Of a DNA stretch of 64,000 nt, positions 20,916 through 33,527 are shown in pieces. Source of the DNA: Astrothelium macrocarpum (lineage: Eukaryota; Ascomycota; Dothideomycetes; Trypetheliales; Trypetheliaceae); NCBI GenBank assembly GCA_021030915.1, contig JAGEMR010000028.1:62001-126000 (forward strand), read 5' to 3'. The notes below the pieces were generated by a model, which searched no databases, had not been told where the DNA came from, and saw only the letters and a list, made by a program, of their open reading frames with translations. The position numbers and the translations under genes were made by a program. The stretch's first letter is position 1, and each line of letters starts with the position of its first letter.

Positions 20916-22607
20916 ATGGCAAAGCGACAAGCCGAAGAGCCATTGGAAGAGGCCGCAATCGTCGATTCGCCGGCTTCCAAGAAGCCAAAAGTTGATCAAG
21001 GTATTGCGGACTCGGTAGTCTCATCATTCAATGGAAAGCTCGAGACGAACGGCCACGGAACATCAGAAGAAGATTTAAATACCCCAAACATATCGGTCGC
21101 CGCAGAAGAAAAGCATTTTGAGCTTCAAGAGGCAGGTGTACACGACAATCAAGAGCTGGAAGAAGATGGCGACAAGCCTGTCGTATCAGGACCCATACGG
21201 CAGGATGCACCTGCAGAGGGCTACACAGATCTTTATCTTGATACCATAGATCGATCACTGCTGGACTTTGATTTTGAGAAGCTCTGCTCAGTCACGCTGT
21301 CCAATATCAATGTCTACGCATGCCTCGTTTGCGGCAAATACTATCAAGGTCGAGGTCCAAAATCACAAGCCTACTTTCATGCGCTGGAGATTGGACATCA
21401 TGTGTATATCAACATGGAAACAAAGAAAGTATACGTGCTACCCGAAGGATATGAAGTGAAGAGCAAGAGCTTGGATGATATCAAATATGTGGTTGACCCA
21501 ACCTTTACAAAAGAAGACGTCGCCAAACTCGACAAGGAAGAAAAGACCGCGTGGGACCTCGCCGGCAAAAAATACATACCCGGTTTTGTCGGCATGAATA
21601 ATATCAAAGCCAACGACTACTTCAACGTCATCATCCACGCCCTCGCCCACGTCCCTCCTCTCCGCAACTTTTTCATGCTTGAAGACCTCTCCTCCTCCCC
21701 CCAACTCACCCACCGCTTCTCCACCCTCATCCGCAAAATCTGGAATCCGCGCGCCTTCAAAGCCCACGTCTCCCCACACGAGCTACTCCAGGAAGTCGCC
21801 CTCCGCTCCGCCAAACGCTTCACCCTCACCACACAATCCGACCCGGTCGACTTCCTCTCCTGGTTCCTCAACCACCTCCACCTCTCCCTCGGCGGCTCCA
21901 AAACGCGGTCCGGTACCTCCATCATCCACCGCGTGTTCCAAGGACGCATGCAAATCGAATCGCAACGCATCACCGCCCACGCGGGGGCAGACCGTCTCCG
22001 CTTCGAAGACGCGGCGGTCCAAGCCGACATCAGCCGCTTCCTGATCCTGACGCTCGACCTACCCGCAGCGCCGCTATTCCAAGACGAGCTCGACGCCAAC
22101 ATCATCCCACAGGTGCCACTGACGCACATCCTCGGCAAGTACGACGGCATCCGCGCACAGGAGCGGCTCAACACGCGCCTCCGCTACCGCCTCCTCCACC
22201 CGCTGCCGCCCTTCCTGATCCTGCACGTCAAGCGCTTCTCCGCGAACAAGTTCGTCGCCGAGCGCAACCCGACCATCGTCACGTTCGCGGAGCGCGCGCT
22301 CGACCTCGCGCCCTACGTGCGGCCCGACCCGTCGCTGCACCCGCCGGGCGAGCCGATCTGGTACGATTTGGTGGCGAATGTGACGCATGAGGCCGTGAGG
22401 GCCGGCAGGGATGAAGGGGTGGAGGGGGAGAGCGAGGCGAAGGTGTGGAGGGTGCAGGTGCGCGAGAGGGCGCGCGAGGAGTGGGTCGAGGTGCAGGATT
22501 TGTGGGTGAGGAGCGAGGAGGCGCAGACGCTGTTTACGAAGGAGAGTTATTGTCAGATTTGGGAGAGGAGGAGGGAGGTGAAACGGAAGGGGAAGGGGAA
22601 GGCGTGA
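20916..22607 (+). CDS. SAD1: Sad1/USP39 tri-snRNP assembly factor (inactive ubiquitin-protease fold)
   Basis: A 563-aa intronless frame starting MAKRQAEEPLEE. After an acidic disordered N-terminus comes a ZnF-UBP domain (about 140-240: YACLVCGKYYQGRG, then a His-rich stretch), then the USP-like domain. At the position of the USP catalytic Cys box it reads GFVGMNNIKANDYFNV, with no Cys, as in the Sad1/USP39 family, which are pseudo-proteases needed for U4/U6.U5 tri-snRNP assembly and splicing. LILHVKRFSANKF and the C-terminal beta segment agree with the fold. From about 21640 the coding strand becomes strongly C-rich and then, from about 22360, G-rich to beyond the stop. Confidence 0.93.
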   Translation: MAKRQAEEPLEEAAIVDSPASKKPKVDQGIADSVVSSFNGKLETNGHGTSEEDLNTPNISVAAEEKHFELQEAGVHDNQELEEDGDKPVVSGPIRQDAPAEGYTDLYLDTIDRSLLDFDFEKLCSVTLSNINVYACLVCGKYYQGRGPKSQAYFHALEIGHHVYINMETKKVYVLPEGYEVKSKSLDDIKYVVDPTFTKEDVAKLDKEEKTAWDLAGKKYIPGFVGMNNIKANDYFNVIIHALAHVPPLRNFFMLEDLSSSPQLTHRFSTLIRKIWNPRAFKAHVSPHELLQEVALRSAKRFTLTTQSDPVDFLSWFLNHLHLSLGGSKTRSGTSIIHRVFQGRMQIESQRITAHAGADRLRFEDAAVQADISRFLILTLDLPAAPLFQDELDANIIPQVPLTHILGKYDGIRAQERLNTRLRYRLLHPLPPFLILHVKRFSANKFVAERNPTIVTFAERALDLAPYVRPDPSLHPPGEPIWYDLVANVTHEAVRAGRDEGVEGESEAKVWRVQVRERAREEWVEVQDLWVRSEEAQTLFTKESYCQIWERRREVKRKGKGKA

Positions 22608-23603
22608 GGGGGGTGGAGTGGGTTCTGTGAGCTGTTGTGCGCACGTTATGGTGTGGCCCTCTATCGGATACTATCTACAATGTTTTGCAGTTTAATCAAT
22701 GTGAGGGAAGTGCTACCGTTGGTCCCAGGGATTTGGCCTTTTCTCCATTGTAGGGAGTACAGATATCACAAGGATCAGGCATTGTAGGTTTGAACCAAAA
22801 GAGAATAGTTGTACTGGGGGATCAAGTTTGAGACCAATCTATAAGGATGATAATTCTATACAGATTCGGCGGCCAATCAAATTTCAAATCGAAGACTTGG
22901 TTGGTGTTTGATGTTAATCATGAGTAACATTGTTTTCTTCAGGAGGTCCAAGTTAGTGCTATTCAGTTAAAATAATATTGTGAGACGAAAATTTGTCATG
23001 CAATAGGTAGGATTTGCAAAGCGTGACGCAAAGTTCATGGGTAGGGTCAATTTGAGCCGCGTCATAATCAATGTAATTGAATCGTGAGCGCCAAATAGCT
23101 CGATCTGTTATAGGAACAAACAGAGTACGTGACGTGCAGTGCTCCGCATCGCCAAATCATTAGACGTGCAATCTGTTGCAAGTAAATTCATAATTAGGGG
23201 AACCGGATATGCTAATTGGCTACGCACCAATAGCAGCAAAGCGATGCAGGTGCAACGTGTAATTACAGAATGACATTGATGACTTTGGCAGATATTTAAA
23301 GAGTGAACCGTTTTTTTGAAACTATACGATAGTGGTATCTAAGTGTAAAACATGCCATATCAAGACGCCACGCTCAGCTGAATACAAGGTCCTTGGTACA
23401 CCTTTATGGAGGCAACGAACAGCGAAGAACCGATCGGCAAGCTGAAAGCCCAGTTCTTCCGAAGCACCAGAGCATGACCATGCAAGCAACAGAAAGCCAC
23501 TGAGATTTTCGCCCCACTCGCTTAATCGTTTCAGATCACGCCGATTTCCCATCTCATTCCCGCTCCCTATTTGCACACTCACGATAGCATCGTAATCCAG
23601 GTT
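22608..23603. other. Intergenic between SAD1 and PSH1-like gene (3' ends facing)
   Basis: A 1-kb convergent intergenic region. No gene or repeat recognised; the right part (22.8-23.3 kb) is AT-richer. Confidence 0.5.
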
Positions 23604-26600
23604 TTAAGCCCGCAGCTGCTCAGCTCGACTCCTATTGCCGGCTCCGGCAGTAACAGAGTTGATCGCATTCACAATACTCGTTCCAGCGCCTCTCTCCTGA
23701 CCAGCCGCAGCCGCACGCGTTGGATTTGCCCACGCGTTCGGAAAAGGTCCAACGGTATCTGCAGCTCGCATTCGATTCGCCAATGGTGCTGGAGGTCTGG
23801 TGGACGTTGATGTGGCTACAGAGCTGGAAGATGTAGAAGTCGAACTCATTGTTCTCGCGCTGTCAGAGGTATGGACACTGGATATAGAGGAGCCTCCATC
23901 GGTGTCGACACTGGTCCCTCGATGATAAGGGTTATTATTACCGAGTGCTTGGGTTCTTTGTTGAATCAGCTCGCGTGCTCGCCTCAGACGCTCTTCTTCT
24001 GGAATTCTGGAAGTCACTGCAGGAGCGGACGGAGGGGTGGAGACGGGAGCTCGCGTGGGCGCTGCTGGTCTTGGAGGTGCTTGGACATTGGAAGCGGAAG
24101 TTGTATTTGATATTGGAGATAGTGTTGGGTAGGTATCTATTGTTCGAGCTTGATTTGTATTGCCTGGTCGGATGCGTTGTTGGGAAGGCTGAGTCCGGAG
24201 TTGGGCACGAGACTGTTGTGGTCGAACGGATTGTGGCGAAGAGGGCGGCGGCGGGTCATGCAAAACTGCTTGTGATGATTGGCTGCGAAGCGTCCGCGTT
24301 GAGCCACGCGCTCTCAAGGTTGCGGTTGAGGGTTGTTGCTGGAGTCGCTGGTTCGGTTGCCCACGCGGTAGATACATAGCATAAGGATTTCCAAATTGTC
24401 TTGCTGCAAAATTTAGTCCTGGTGTGACTGTAAAAGCTTGTGGGTGTATTGGTTGCTGGGGCTGGATCCGCCGTCCCATGGCAGAATTGGGTCTTGAGGC
24501 ATTCCTACTAGAAGGGCGACTTGTAAATTCGATGCCAGAAGACCGGCTACTATTCACCGTAATTGGACTTGCAGGTACGTTGGAGATAATCTGCGCACGA
24601 GATGGAGGGCGACTGTTAGGATTACCTCCGCGTGGAGAATTGTATGCCAGCCGATTGTTGACTGCAACTCCTCCATTGCTGTTCACGCTTGTACGAGGAG
24701 ACATGGCTCCATAATTTGCCGAGTTTGAAAACGCGTTCGATTGGCCTTGCATGCGAATATTGTTCAAGCCACCTGGCGACGCGGGCGTTTCTGACGAACT
24801 ATGCTGGACAGTTTGACTATTCTGACGCTGTCTGTTTGCCGTCCTTGGCCGCGAAACTGGCGTCATAGCACGCATCTGCTCCAGAAAATCCGTTCCACTC
24901 GACTGTTGGCTGGAACTCATTTCTCGAACATCGGTTTGATATTGAGCAAACATCCAGCTGATTCTTGGATTGTATTCTTGTTGTCGAGCTCGTTGTTGTC
25001 GGCCACCAGGAGTCATGGAAGCATCAGAAGTACTATCACTGTCAACGTCACCCCCATTACCTGATCCTGAACCGGTATTTCCACCAGCATTCATGCCTTG
25101 GAAACGCATAGATTGAAGCATCTGCGCTCGTGATACACGGCGTCGGAGCCTGGTACCAGTCATAGGAATATCACCGTCCCTGTCGGCTTGGTCTGCCTCT
25201 GAATCGTCATCGTCTGCTTCTTCTGGATTCGCTGTTGATGTGGAAAGAACGGAACTTCGGTGACGCAGCCCGCGAAGTCCGCTAGGCATTCGAGGTAATC
25301 GTGGCTGGCCCGCATGGGGTGATCGAATATTCGGGTTGGGTCTATCTGCAGTCGGCGTTAGAGAGCCAGCATTTCGGATTCGATCATTAGAGATCGAGGT
25401 CGGTTCCCACCCAACGGTCGTTCTGGCCCCATCACTCTCCTCTCCATCACCCACATCATCCACAACTGAATCTTGGTCCAAAGATGACCAACCATCTTGC
25501 AATAGATTTTGCCTCTCTTCCGCAGCGTTGCGTTCAGTAGAAGTTGATCCCTCGTCGGATTCAGATAATACGACGTTTCGGCGCCGTGTCTGATTGTTCG
25601 TTGTACGACGCCTCCCATTTGACACAGGACCGCCTTCGTCATCGTCGTCGTCGAGAGGACCTTGCGACGATATCGGGGACGTTCCTGAAGTGTCGGAAAC
25701 GACCACTCGCCTTGGATGACGTCGTCTAGAAGCTGCAGAAGATGTGGGGTGACTCTGAGATCTGGTGGACGCCGAGACATTCTCGCTAGTGTCATCAATG
25801 AAGCCACCCATGGATGAGTCTTCGTCAAGATCATCCTCATCTTCTTCCTCAAGGATGCCCATCTCGGTATCCTCGCTGTATGAGGAAATGCTAGCAGAGT
25901 AGGAGTGCTGCCTGCCACCTCGAGCACTGTGAGATGCTCGGCGGCGGTTTGCACCATGAGCACCCGAGGGTGCATGTGGACCATGTGCTAGCCACCTTCT
26001 GACTGCGTAAGGCTGATCGGCTCCCATATCTTGATCACCGTCCATGAGATGATCCAAGCGAGGATCCCTTCCGAAACGGCGGAATCCCATGCTTTCATCA
26101 AAATCATAATCTTCAAGGTCAATGTCTCCGTCCAAATCCTCTTCTTCAAGCAGGTCGCGTTCTGAAGGGTCCATGTCACTGAAGCCACCGAAGCTAGGTC
26201 GAACTGCCCCATCATCGTCAAATTCGTAACCGCAGCTTGGACACATGCCATCCTCAATCTCCCAATTGCATGAAGGACATCGGTCTACGCCATCATCCTC
26301 GTCTCGAATGGCGTATCTATGGCGGGGTACTCTTTGCTTGAAGCAGCCTTTGAAGAGGCCACCAGAAACTGGGTTAGAGTTCTTCCGATCCTCTTGTACA
26401 CTGTTGGCTTCTTCCTTTTGCCATTGTAGCTGCTGCTCCAGTTTCTCTCCTGGGGCCAGCAACTCAGGTCTGCCTAAGAATATGTGGGTCATTTCTCGAA
26501 TCTACACGGGAAGTAAGCTACATCCAGATCAATAATAAGTTTGAACACCTTACAAGGTATGATGGCGCAGGAGGCTGAGTCACGGGTGCTCGGCAGTCCG

Positions 26601-27161
26601 GGCACGTCTTTTTCGATTTGTTGTTGAGAAACCACGTGCAGAGGCACTACAGAGCCTCTTAGTATGAACCTTGCGCGTTTCGTCGAAGATACTTACACTG
26701 TAACAGTATGTGTGGCCGCATTGAATGACGAAGGGTTCGAAAAGGAGACGATCGCATATTTTGCAGGTGATTAGTTGCCTCATGCTATCAAAGTCACCCT
26801 TCAATACTTTGAGCTGATGAGATTGTCAGTATTCTGCATCGAACACCAAAGGGCAAGTGAGACATGCCATGTTCAAGTCATTTGATAGCTCTACTGAAGG
26901 TCGTCTTTGTGCCTGGAGGATGTTTTCGCGTGAAGTGCGCTGTACCGGCGAGGATGACTTGGCCGCGGCCCTGGCAGACATACTGACTGGGGATGAGCTG
27001 GGATTTGCAATTGCTGGAGGAGTTGCAGCGCTGGCTAGATTGGTCTGAGATCTGCTTGGACCGGCAGCAGAGATAGTGTGGGAGTTGGTCGAGTTGTTGA
27101 CGGGAGTCTTTTGGCGTGGGTGCCTCGCAGAAGGCCCAGCCGTGGTGCTTCGTGCATCCAT
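23604..27161 (-). CDS. RING-type E3 ubiquitin ligase, Psh1-like
   Basis: Four exons on the minus strand, from ATG 27161: about 27161-26895, 26813-26697, 26646-26554 and 26501-23604, giving about 1,124 aa. Introns 2 and 3 are clear (GTAAGT..GTAG; GTAAGG..GTAG). Intron 1 must remove the in-frame TGA at 26826-26828; its acceptor (CTGAC branch, ..CATCAG) is good, but the donor is uncertain. The joined RING reads CKICDRLLFEPFVIQCGHTY, then CYSCLCTWF and CPDCRAP: a C3HC4 finger of the type in yeast Psh1, which ubiquitinates excess centromeric histone Cse4. A CPSCNWEIEDGMCPSCGYEF zinc ribbon and acidic repeats follow. The last 600 residues are low complexity (Ser/Gln/Arg). The E3 role is secure; the substrate is inferred. 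Confidence 0.8.
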
Positions 27162-28338
27162 GGCGGAAGACAAGGAGGTGTCGGAGTGTCAAGAACAGTA
27201 GATGTGGGTCTTGAGCTCAAGCTGGGTGTTCGTCGAGAGCGTCATCGGGGTCAGAGGGGGGAGAAGGCGTGGAGTGGGTAAGATCGTGATCGCAGGTGTG
27301 AGGTCGGTGGAATGGTGCCCCCACACTATTGCCCAAGTGCCCCGAAGGTGCACTAGTGCTCTGCACAATGTTATGCACCTATCCATCTCTTAAGCCGACT
27401 TATAAGACTGGCGCACCCCGCAACTCCTCGTGCATCATCTCATCTTCTTCTGAATTCTTCGCCCTCCGGCGCCTGGCATTGCCTGGACCTCTCATCTACT
27501 TTGCTTTCTTTCGTTTTCTCTCGGTGGCGGATCCATTTCGCACTCAGCACTGCATCGGCTTCATACATAACCCCAAAGTCATTTCGTATCTTCACAGTTA
27601 TTTGCTAGCTATCAGACTTTCTCTGCTTCTGTGTTGCGCGAGAAGGGGTTGGCGTCAGCTGTTGTTTCATACTCTCTTGCATTCTGATTTTTTCCTGCTG
27701 AGGTCACTATCAAGTGGAAGTATGCTCAGTAATTCGTTAACTTTGATAGTTCGTATTCCTTAATGTCGACTTTTGATCTGTTCTTAGACTGTTTGCACGC
27801 ATTCAGATGATTTGTCGCATTTCTTTGGTGAAGAGCTTTTGTGAATATCCCGTGCGAATAAGCCAAACGCAACAAACAAAACCGTCATGCCAAAGCAACA
27901 TCTACCGACAGTCCATGATATGGTTATCGATCCTCAAGTCGCCATCAACTTGAGCCAAAGCAACTACCGCATGAATTCTTCGCCGATCGTTCCAAGCCAA
28001 AGCGACTACAAAAACCATTCACCAATCAACAATGTGACGAGTGTGCTACGTATACACAGCTTGCATTCACTATCAACCCGATTATTACTTAGTAAAATCG
28101 ACTGAGACCGCTATGCCTGCAAAAGGCAAATACCACGCACCAGCAAAGACTGTCATTGAAGCAGCCCAAAGCAACTCGAAGCAACTCAAAGCAACCCAAA
28201 AGCAATTGAAAGCAACCCAAAAGCAACCAAAGCAACCGAGAGCAATCAATCCGTCGTATCATCACGCATCGAAAATGAAAGCAAGCCATCTCATGAGCAG
28301 GCACAACCTCTTTCCTTACCCGCCATCAACATTCGCAT
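27162..28338. other. Gene-poor region with AAGCAACYC minisatellite
   Basis: No supported gene. A 144-codon frame at 27329-27763 and short frames near 27.9-28.3 kb lack coding character. A tandem array of a 9-11 base unit occupies about 28161-28246. Confidence 0.45.
28161..28246. repeat. Short tandem repeat, AAAGCAACYC-like unit
   Basis: About eight to nine imperfect copies of a 9-11 bp unit (GCAACTCAAA, GCAACCCAAA, GCAATTGAAA and similar). In one frame it reads as alternating Lys/Gln (KQLKATQKQ), but no gene around it is convincing. Confidence 0.7.
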
Positions 28339-29567
28339 TCAAAGCACTCCGTTGATCTTGTCCGCTCCCGGTGGCATCTTGGCCTCTTCCATGTAGCCGA
28401 AAGCAACTTTTTCCTCGTCGACAAGCTCTTCATTGGTCCGCTTAATGAACTCCTCTTGTTCCTTGAGAAATGCTTTTACAGCAGCCGTGTCGATCTTCTT
28501 GTTGGCTTGCTGGTTACCTCGCAAGATTTTGAGCTGTGTACGAACTCGCTCCTCAAGCATTTCCAGCCTGTACGATGCAAATTCAGTGTACAGCTCGTTG
28601 AGGTTTGACACTGGCCGCACAGTCGTGAGGACGGAATCATCAGGTAGATATGGAGAACGCGGGCGAAATGAAGTTACCATGGTGATGCGTTCCTGTGCAC
28701 CCAGCGCGCGGAGAGCTTGATGAGTGATGTAGCGGCCCTGAAGAATGACACCGCAGCCCTGAAGCAGCATTAGTCAAGTCCATGGGTGCATCAAGAACAC
28801 AACTCCTACCTTCTGCGGTCCTCGCACTTTGATGACGTCGCCACGTCCGGTCATGAGAGCGGTCTCCCCACCCACCATGTCTTTGCAGTCACTCAGCATG
28901 AGCACACAAACGAAGGGATAGCTATCAGTGTGCCATCCTACAACGGGCTTGTCATCCTCCCAAGGACATCCGCCGATGCCTTCGTCATTGGCAAAGGACA
29001 GCTTGGCTCGATTGACAATGGCAACCTCCTCTGCTGCCTGCTCCTGCGATTTGACTGAAATATTAATGTTACCAATCTCGTAATTGATCGCTGGAATGAG
29101 GTCGACGCCGGCAATCTTGGAGATGATTGCAAGCGTCTCTGAATTATTCCAGGCGTCGTAGATGAATGGTGCGTATCTAACATGATGTGAGTTTGTAATC
29201 CATAAGTCTAGTGAAAGGCACGCAACACTTACTTAGGAGAATATCCACGAAGTTGACAAGCAGCAAGGTTGCTCATGAAGCGACAATTCTTCATGACTTC
29301 TGGGTTCAAGATTTCCGCCCGGAATTGCTCGACTGCCTCTTCGGAAAAGAGCTGAAAAGGTTGTGAAACGGCTACTGGAGATACGCCCACACCTTCGAGT
29401 CCAAGGTCTTGCATGGACATGACTTCTGGTGGTCGATCAAAAGACAGATGCTTTGCAGGATCGAAACTGACAGCATCTTTGGTCTTGCGCTGTTTTTCTG
29501 CTTGCGCAATGATCGGCGTAAAAGTCGGTTGAGGAGGCGCTTCCAGACTCATCGTCAATGTGGCCAT
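28339..29567 (-). CDS. Fe(II)/2-oxoglutarate-dependent dioxygenase-like protein
   Basis: Three exons from ATG 29567: 29567-29233, 29176-28810 and 28758-28339, 373 aa. Both introns have canonical ends (GTAAGT..TTAG, 56 bp; GTAGGA..TTCAG with branch GACTAAT, 51 bp), and the joins read SPK-YAPFIYDAWNN and GPQK-GCGVILQGRY. The metal-binding triad of the cupin fold is visible as GWHTDSYPFVCVLML (HxD) and, about 50 residues on, GRYITHQALRALG (distal His), followed by SFRPRSPY, whose Arg could bind 2-oxoglutarate. The C-terminal third is helical and charged (EERVRTQLKILRGNQQ). It is probably a cytosolic oxygenase of unknown substrate. The start is the ATG giving MATLTMSLEAPPQ. Confidence 0.82.
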
Positions 29568-31561
29568 GATGAATTGGAGGTTGTGAAGTTTCAAAAAAAA
29601 GTTATGCAAGATGACGGGGAATGCAGATCCTAAGAAATTGAAGAGAATTATAAATCAGCAAAGCAGTCCAGACTGATTGGGAAATGACGACTTCGCAATC
29701 AGGCAGGAACGATGGCGTTAGAGCCCACATGACGTCGATCCCATTGACAGACTGACTGACAGTGAGCGTGACTGACAATGGGGACGAACAACACTAGTGA
29801 GAAGAAGAAGTGAACCGGTAATATGAATTGCACGAACTCACTGTGTGCTAGCGAAGCGAAGTGGCCTACGATATTACCGAAAGAGGAATAAGAATACAAT
29901 TCAGCATAAACAAGAGGGTCATTGAAGGTGATATGATACAGCGAGGTGGACGGTTTGAAGAAGGCATTCAACCCTCTAAATATACAAAAGCGCCGACCGA
30001 CACCTGAACGTCTATCTGAGCAGAGGACGTGTTTGGAACTCGCTACCCCTGGCCAGCGAACAGAACTCCACCCGCCTCGGATTTCGATGATAAACAAAAA
30101 CATCACACTTGCTCCGAGTACCACGAACCCCGCCACGACCCTGCATTGTGTTCAGACCGGTCGTCAAGCCTTACTTTGTGAGCGCGAAGGTTCATGGATC
30201 TACAATCACACTATCGCCAGCTCACCGTCAATTGCGCCGTTATCTTATCGTTGCGTCAGTCCTAAGTTTGGATTTCCCCCGCCTTCGGCGCGCGCACGAG
30301 CAACAACCAATTCCCACAGTCGCAACAACACTTCAAGATGTGCGTGATGATTCCTTGCTGGTGGATTGAAGTGGGGTGGTAGCAGGAATCTGTTTCTCTT
30401 CTTGGTTGTGCTTCATGCTTCAAGGCGTCATATTTTTTTCTTCAAAGCACCAGTCGTACACCTGAACCCTGTCATAACGTCTGGCTATGGGCGGCGAGAA
30501 CGATCCATAATCTCCGTGACAAGGAGAAGGCGATGCCCAAGTTTCCAATGAGCTTGCGCGGTCTATTGGGTCAGGCATTAAGCATCCCGGATGAACCCGT
30601 ATGTCTAAAGAGGCACCTTTTAGTGGGCATTGGTTCATAGTGCTGACACTGGATCCACGTGTATCTCAAACTGGACCTAGTTCCGAAAGGTGTGGAGGAC
30701 TAGACATGCAAGCGCGTCGCAGCACCTGCGTTTTGAGATAGATTGGCCTTGTCTTTCAGCAACAAATGGATTCTATGCCCTAATCGGGACACGCTGCTGA
30801 TCCTCAGAGTTCCTCGGGTCCGTCCGCGTTTCCAAGCATCCTTTGTTCGCTAACGCACCTGATATCTCGATGCTTACTATAAGCATCGCCATACCTTAGG
30901 CGATGACAAAGGCGTACTTTCGTATCAAACGCCACATAACATGACGCCTGCATCCAAGTGATCTGCCGACATGACTGCATCGACTGCATATCGCTTGTGC
31001 AACGGCCCGTTGTGCCGGAATAATTTCTATTTGCAGACCGATATGCTAGACAAATGCAACTGTGCTATCACGAGACCTTGAACCTTTTTCGCAATCTTGG
31101 TGAATGTGCTTGATCAGCAAATGAGCCGTCTACCTTATCGTGCCGAAAACCGAATCGCCGTAGCTACCTTTACCTGAGACTCGTAGACAGGATCGATTTA
31201 CTACATCGACTTCTTGCCAATGCGCGAGACGCCAATTGTTACGTAACAAGCATTGCGCCATGCATCTCTTGTATCCATTGCCGCTGCCCCGGCTCTTCTC
31301 ATTGCAGGATCTGCGGTGCTGCAATTGCGGCAACGTCCCGAGCAGTATCGATAGCAAAGCCTAACCCTGCTCAATTGGATCGGGTTGATCCGTGCGCCAA
31401 CGTTTATCCCCAACCTCAGTCCAAGCTAGGGTTTCTCATCCTTGGGATGTTCATGCCAACATTGCACCAGCCACAAACAGAGCATCTCGATTCATCTTGG
31501 CTGATCTCGACCATCACCCCGCTCTCTCACAACAAAGAGGCAAGACCGACTCAGAACAGGA
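29568..31561. other. Gene-poor region upstream of COX23
   Basis: Almost 2 kb in which I see no convincing gene, RNA or repeat; frames up to 145 codons occur on both strands but have no coding features. The part nearest 31.56 kb is presumably the COX23 promoter. Confidence 0.45.
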
Positions 31562-32063
31562 ATGACAGCTCAAGACGAAGCCGCCAATCCATGGAACGCC
31601 GATACGGAGGCAAGGTTCAACAGGTATTCTAATAGCTCGTTTAGGAAAATCATCCGCTTTAAAGGCTCTAATTTAGAGGGGCTAACTAAGCTGGCAAGCA
31701 AACGCAATAGTGAATACTTTGACCCATGTCAAGAAGCTGCAGAACGAAGCTTGAGATGCATGCATCGCAACGGTGGAGATCGTGATATGTGCTCGGATTA
31801 TTTTCAGTAAGTTCCAAGGCTATCATAGCTGCATTTACCTTGATCGATATGCGCTCTTTGCCTGATCATGACATCATTTGGCTCTTGAGGACCAAGATAT
31901 TGGGACTGACTATCAGCAGGGCGTATCGAGATTGCAAAAAATCATGGGTGTGTACCTGGCTACACCCCTTTACAGCCGCAAGTATAGGGTCACATCACTT
32001 GCTGACAAGAACTAGTTGGAAGCACGGAAAAAATCACGGCAGGGCAAATCATGGTTTTCCTAG
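31562..32063 (+). CDS. COX23: Cytochrome c oxidase assembly protein Cox23 (twin CX9C)
   Basis: An 81-aa protein in four small exons: 31562-31623, 31699-31806, 31920-31947 and 32016-32063; the lengths sum to 246 nt. Introns are 75, 113 and 68 bp with GTATTC, GTAAGT and GTGTGT donors, and the first has a CTAAC branch. The joined protein reads SKRNSEYFDPCQEAAERSLR, then CMHRNGGDRDMCSDYFQ, then AYRDCKKSWLEARKK. Two CX9C motifs (Cys-QEAAERSLR-Cys and Cys-SDYFQAYRD-Cys) define the CHCH fold that is imported and oxidised by the Mia40 relay in the mitochondrial intermembrane space. It is needed for copper delivery/assembly of complex IV. The C-terminal KSWFS end is typical. Confidence 0.93.
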
Positions 32064-33527
32064 GTCCTACTGATTCTGCAGCCATTCTTGAAGATGGAGT
32101 TGTACTTTTTCTGTAACATATTAATCTAGATTCACATGAAACAACATCACGATAATAACGAGTCACTGCGGTTTGGTCTATTGCTCAGAGTTAACTAAAA
32201 GACACTCCTTGGAAAGAACCAAGAATGGAACCTCCAATCGCCAGTATTTTCCTATCTGCAGTTTTGCGATCCAAAGATAGATCCTTATCGTTGTGTTCCG
32301 CCAGTATATTACTCAGCATGTTATCTTTAGAGTCAGCTCATTTTCAAGATAGCTCATGGAAGCCTATGTCTCTACCGATGAGGTTGCCGAAGATGCCGAC
32401 GGTTAGATCAATAGTCATGGAAGAGGTTGACTGCCTCGCATTATCTTCCTGTATCCACTTGGGAGAAATTACCAACATCCCGTGTTTGCCTTAAAACAAG
32501 TGTGCTACGAATCTCAAAGACGTCGTTCGATTACTTATGCAGACAAGTCACCTACGAACGAGAATGAATCGCAACCGGCTCTTATCTCTCTAGGTGGTTT
32601 ACCGAAAGCCACGTCCATCCTGCCAGTGTCTGGCTGGAGGAGCTGAGTGAAGCCAGCACCGTCCAGTTGATTGGTCTCACCAGCTAGCAACTGATATAAC
32701 CATGGCATTTGCTTTCAGCGCCGGTTGATAGCTAGATACTTACAACAGCATTTATTTGGGATTGCTTCGGCCGAGAGAAGCTCCCCGTCAGTGGAATTGG
32801 ATCGCCTCGAGATCACAGATAGGAGGCTCGAGGCTCACGCCCGTTCAAATACAATGCTTACAATTGCTGTCAGAATCAATTGTATTCATACGACAAGACC
32901 ATCTTCTCCGAGAACCACAAGCAGCAAATGGCAACAAGGCCGGCATTAGATCGTCTGAAAATCTCAATGCTGGCTGTTGAACATTATCGCTATTGTCAAG
33001 CACATAAAACGGCTGCCATCGGGCAAAGTTGATGGTACTCTGTATAAAGAGCGCGTTATGTTTGCGCGCACAGGTTTCGGTGTCTCCCGAACGCCGCCCA
33101 ATAGTACAGTCCATGAGGTTCAATATAGCAGCCGAATACCTACAGCAAAGTTCGCCTGAGCGCTGGCTCTTTGATTGATGTAGAACATTGGTATAGCAAG
33201 TGGAGATTCACCATTATACGGCCAACGATCTTGATAAACTTTAGACGACAAAAATCGAGCAAGTGTAAAATGCGCAATGGGAACATAGAACTTAGACCCT
33301 GAGCGAAGAACTCTCTGTGTATCACAAACTATATGTTCAGCTTCGAATGCCTACATGTGTGAGAAAAAAAGCATCTCAGCGTAGGGTCTGCAGGTTCGAT
33401 TGCTCTGGAGGCAAATGGCATCTGTAGTCCGCCGTAGTTGCATAATGACTAAGGTATCAAGTTTATGCGGGAGCTATCCGCTGCATTGCTTTCGTTCCAA
33501 CCCACCTCGGAACAAGACTAAACAATC
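32064..33527. other. Gene-poor region between COX23 and dipeptidase
   Basis: No gene, RNA or repeat recognised. Only short frames (under 95 codons) without coding features. Confidence 0.45.

Noticed and set aside
27329..27763. 144-codon + strand frame
   Set aside because: Composition is like its non-coding surroundings; no domain, no splice context, Leu/Phe/Ser-rich junk-like translation.
28041..28355. Frame across the Lys/Gln minisatellite
   Set aside because: Openness is explained by the repeat lacking stop codons; flanks show no coding character.
29699..30136. 145-codon minus-strand frame upstream of the dioxygenase gene
   Set aside because: No domain or codon signal; lies in a long gene-poor region where frames of this length occur by chance.
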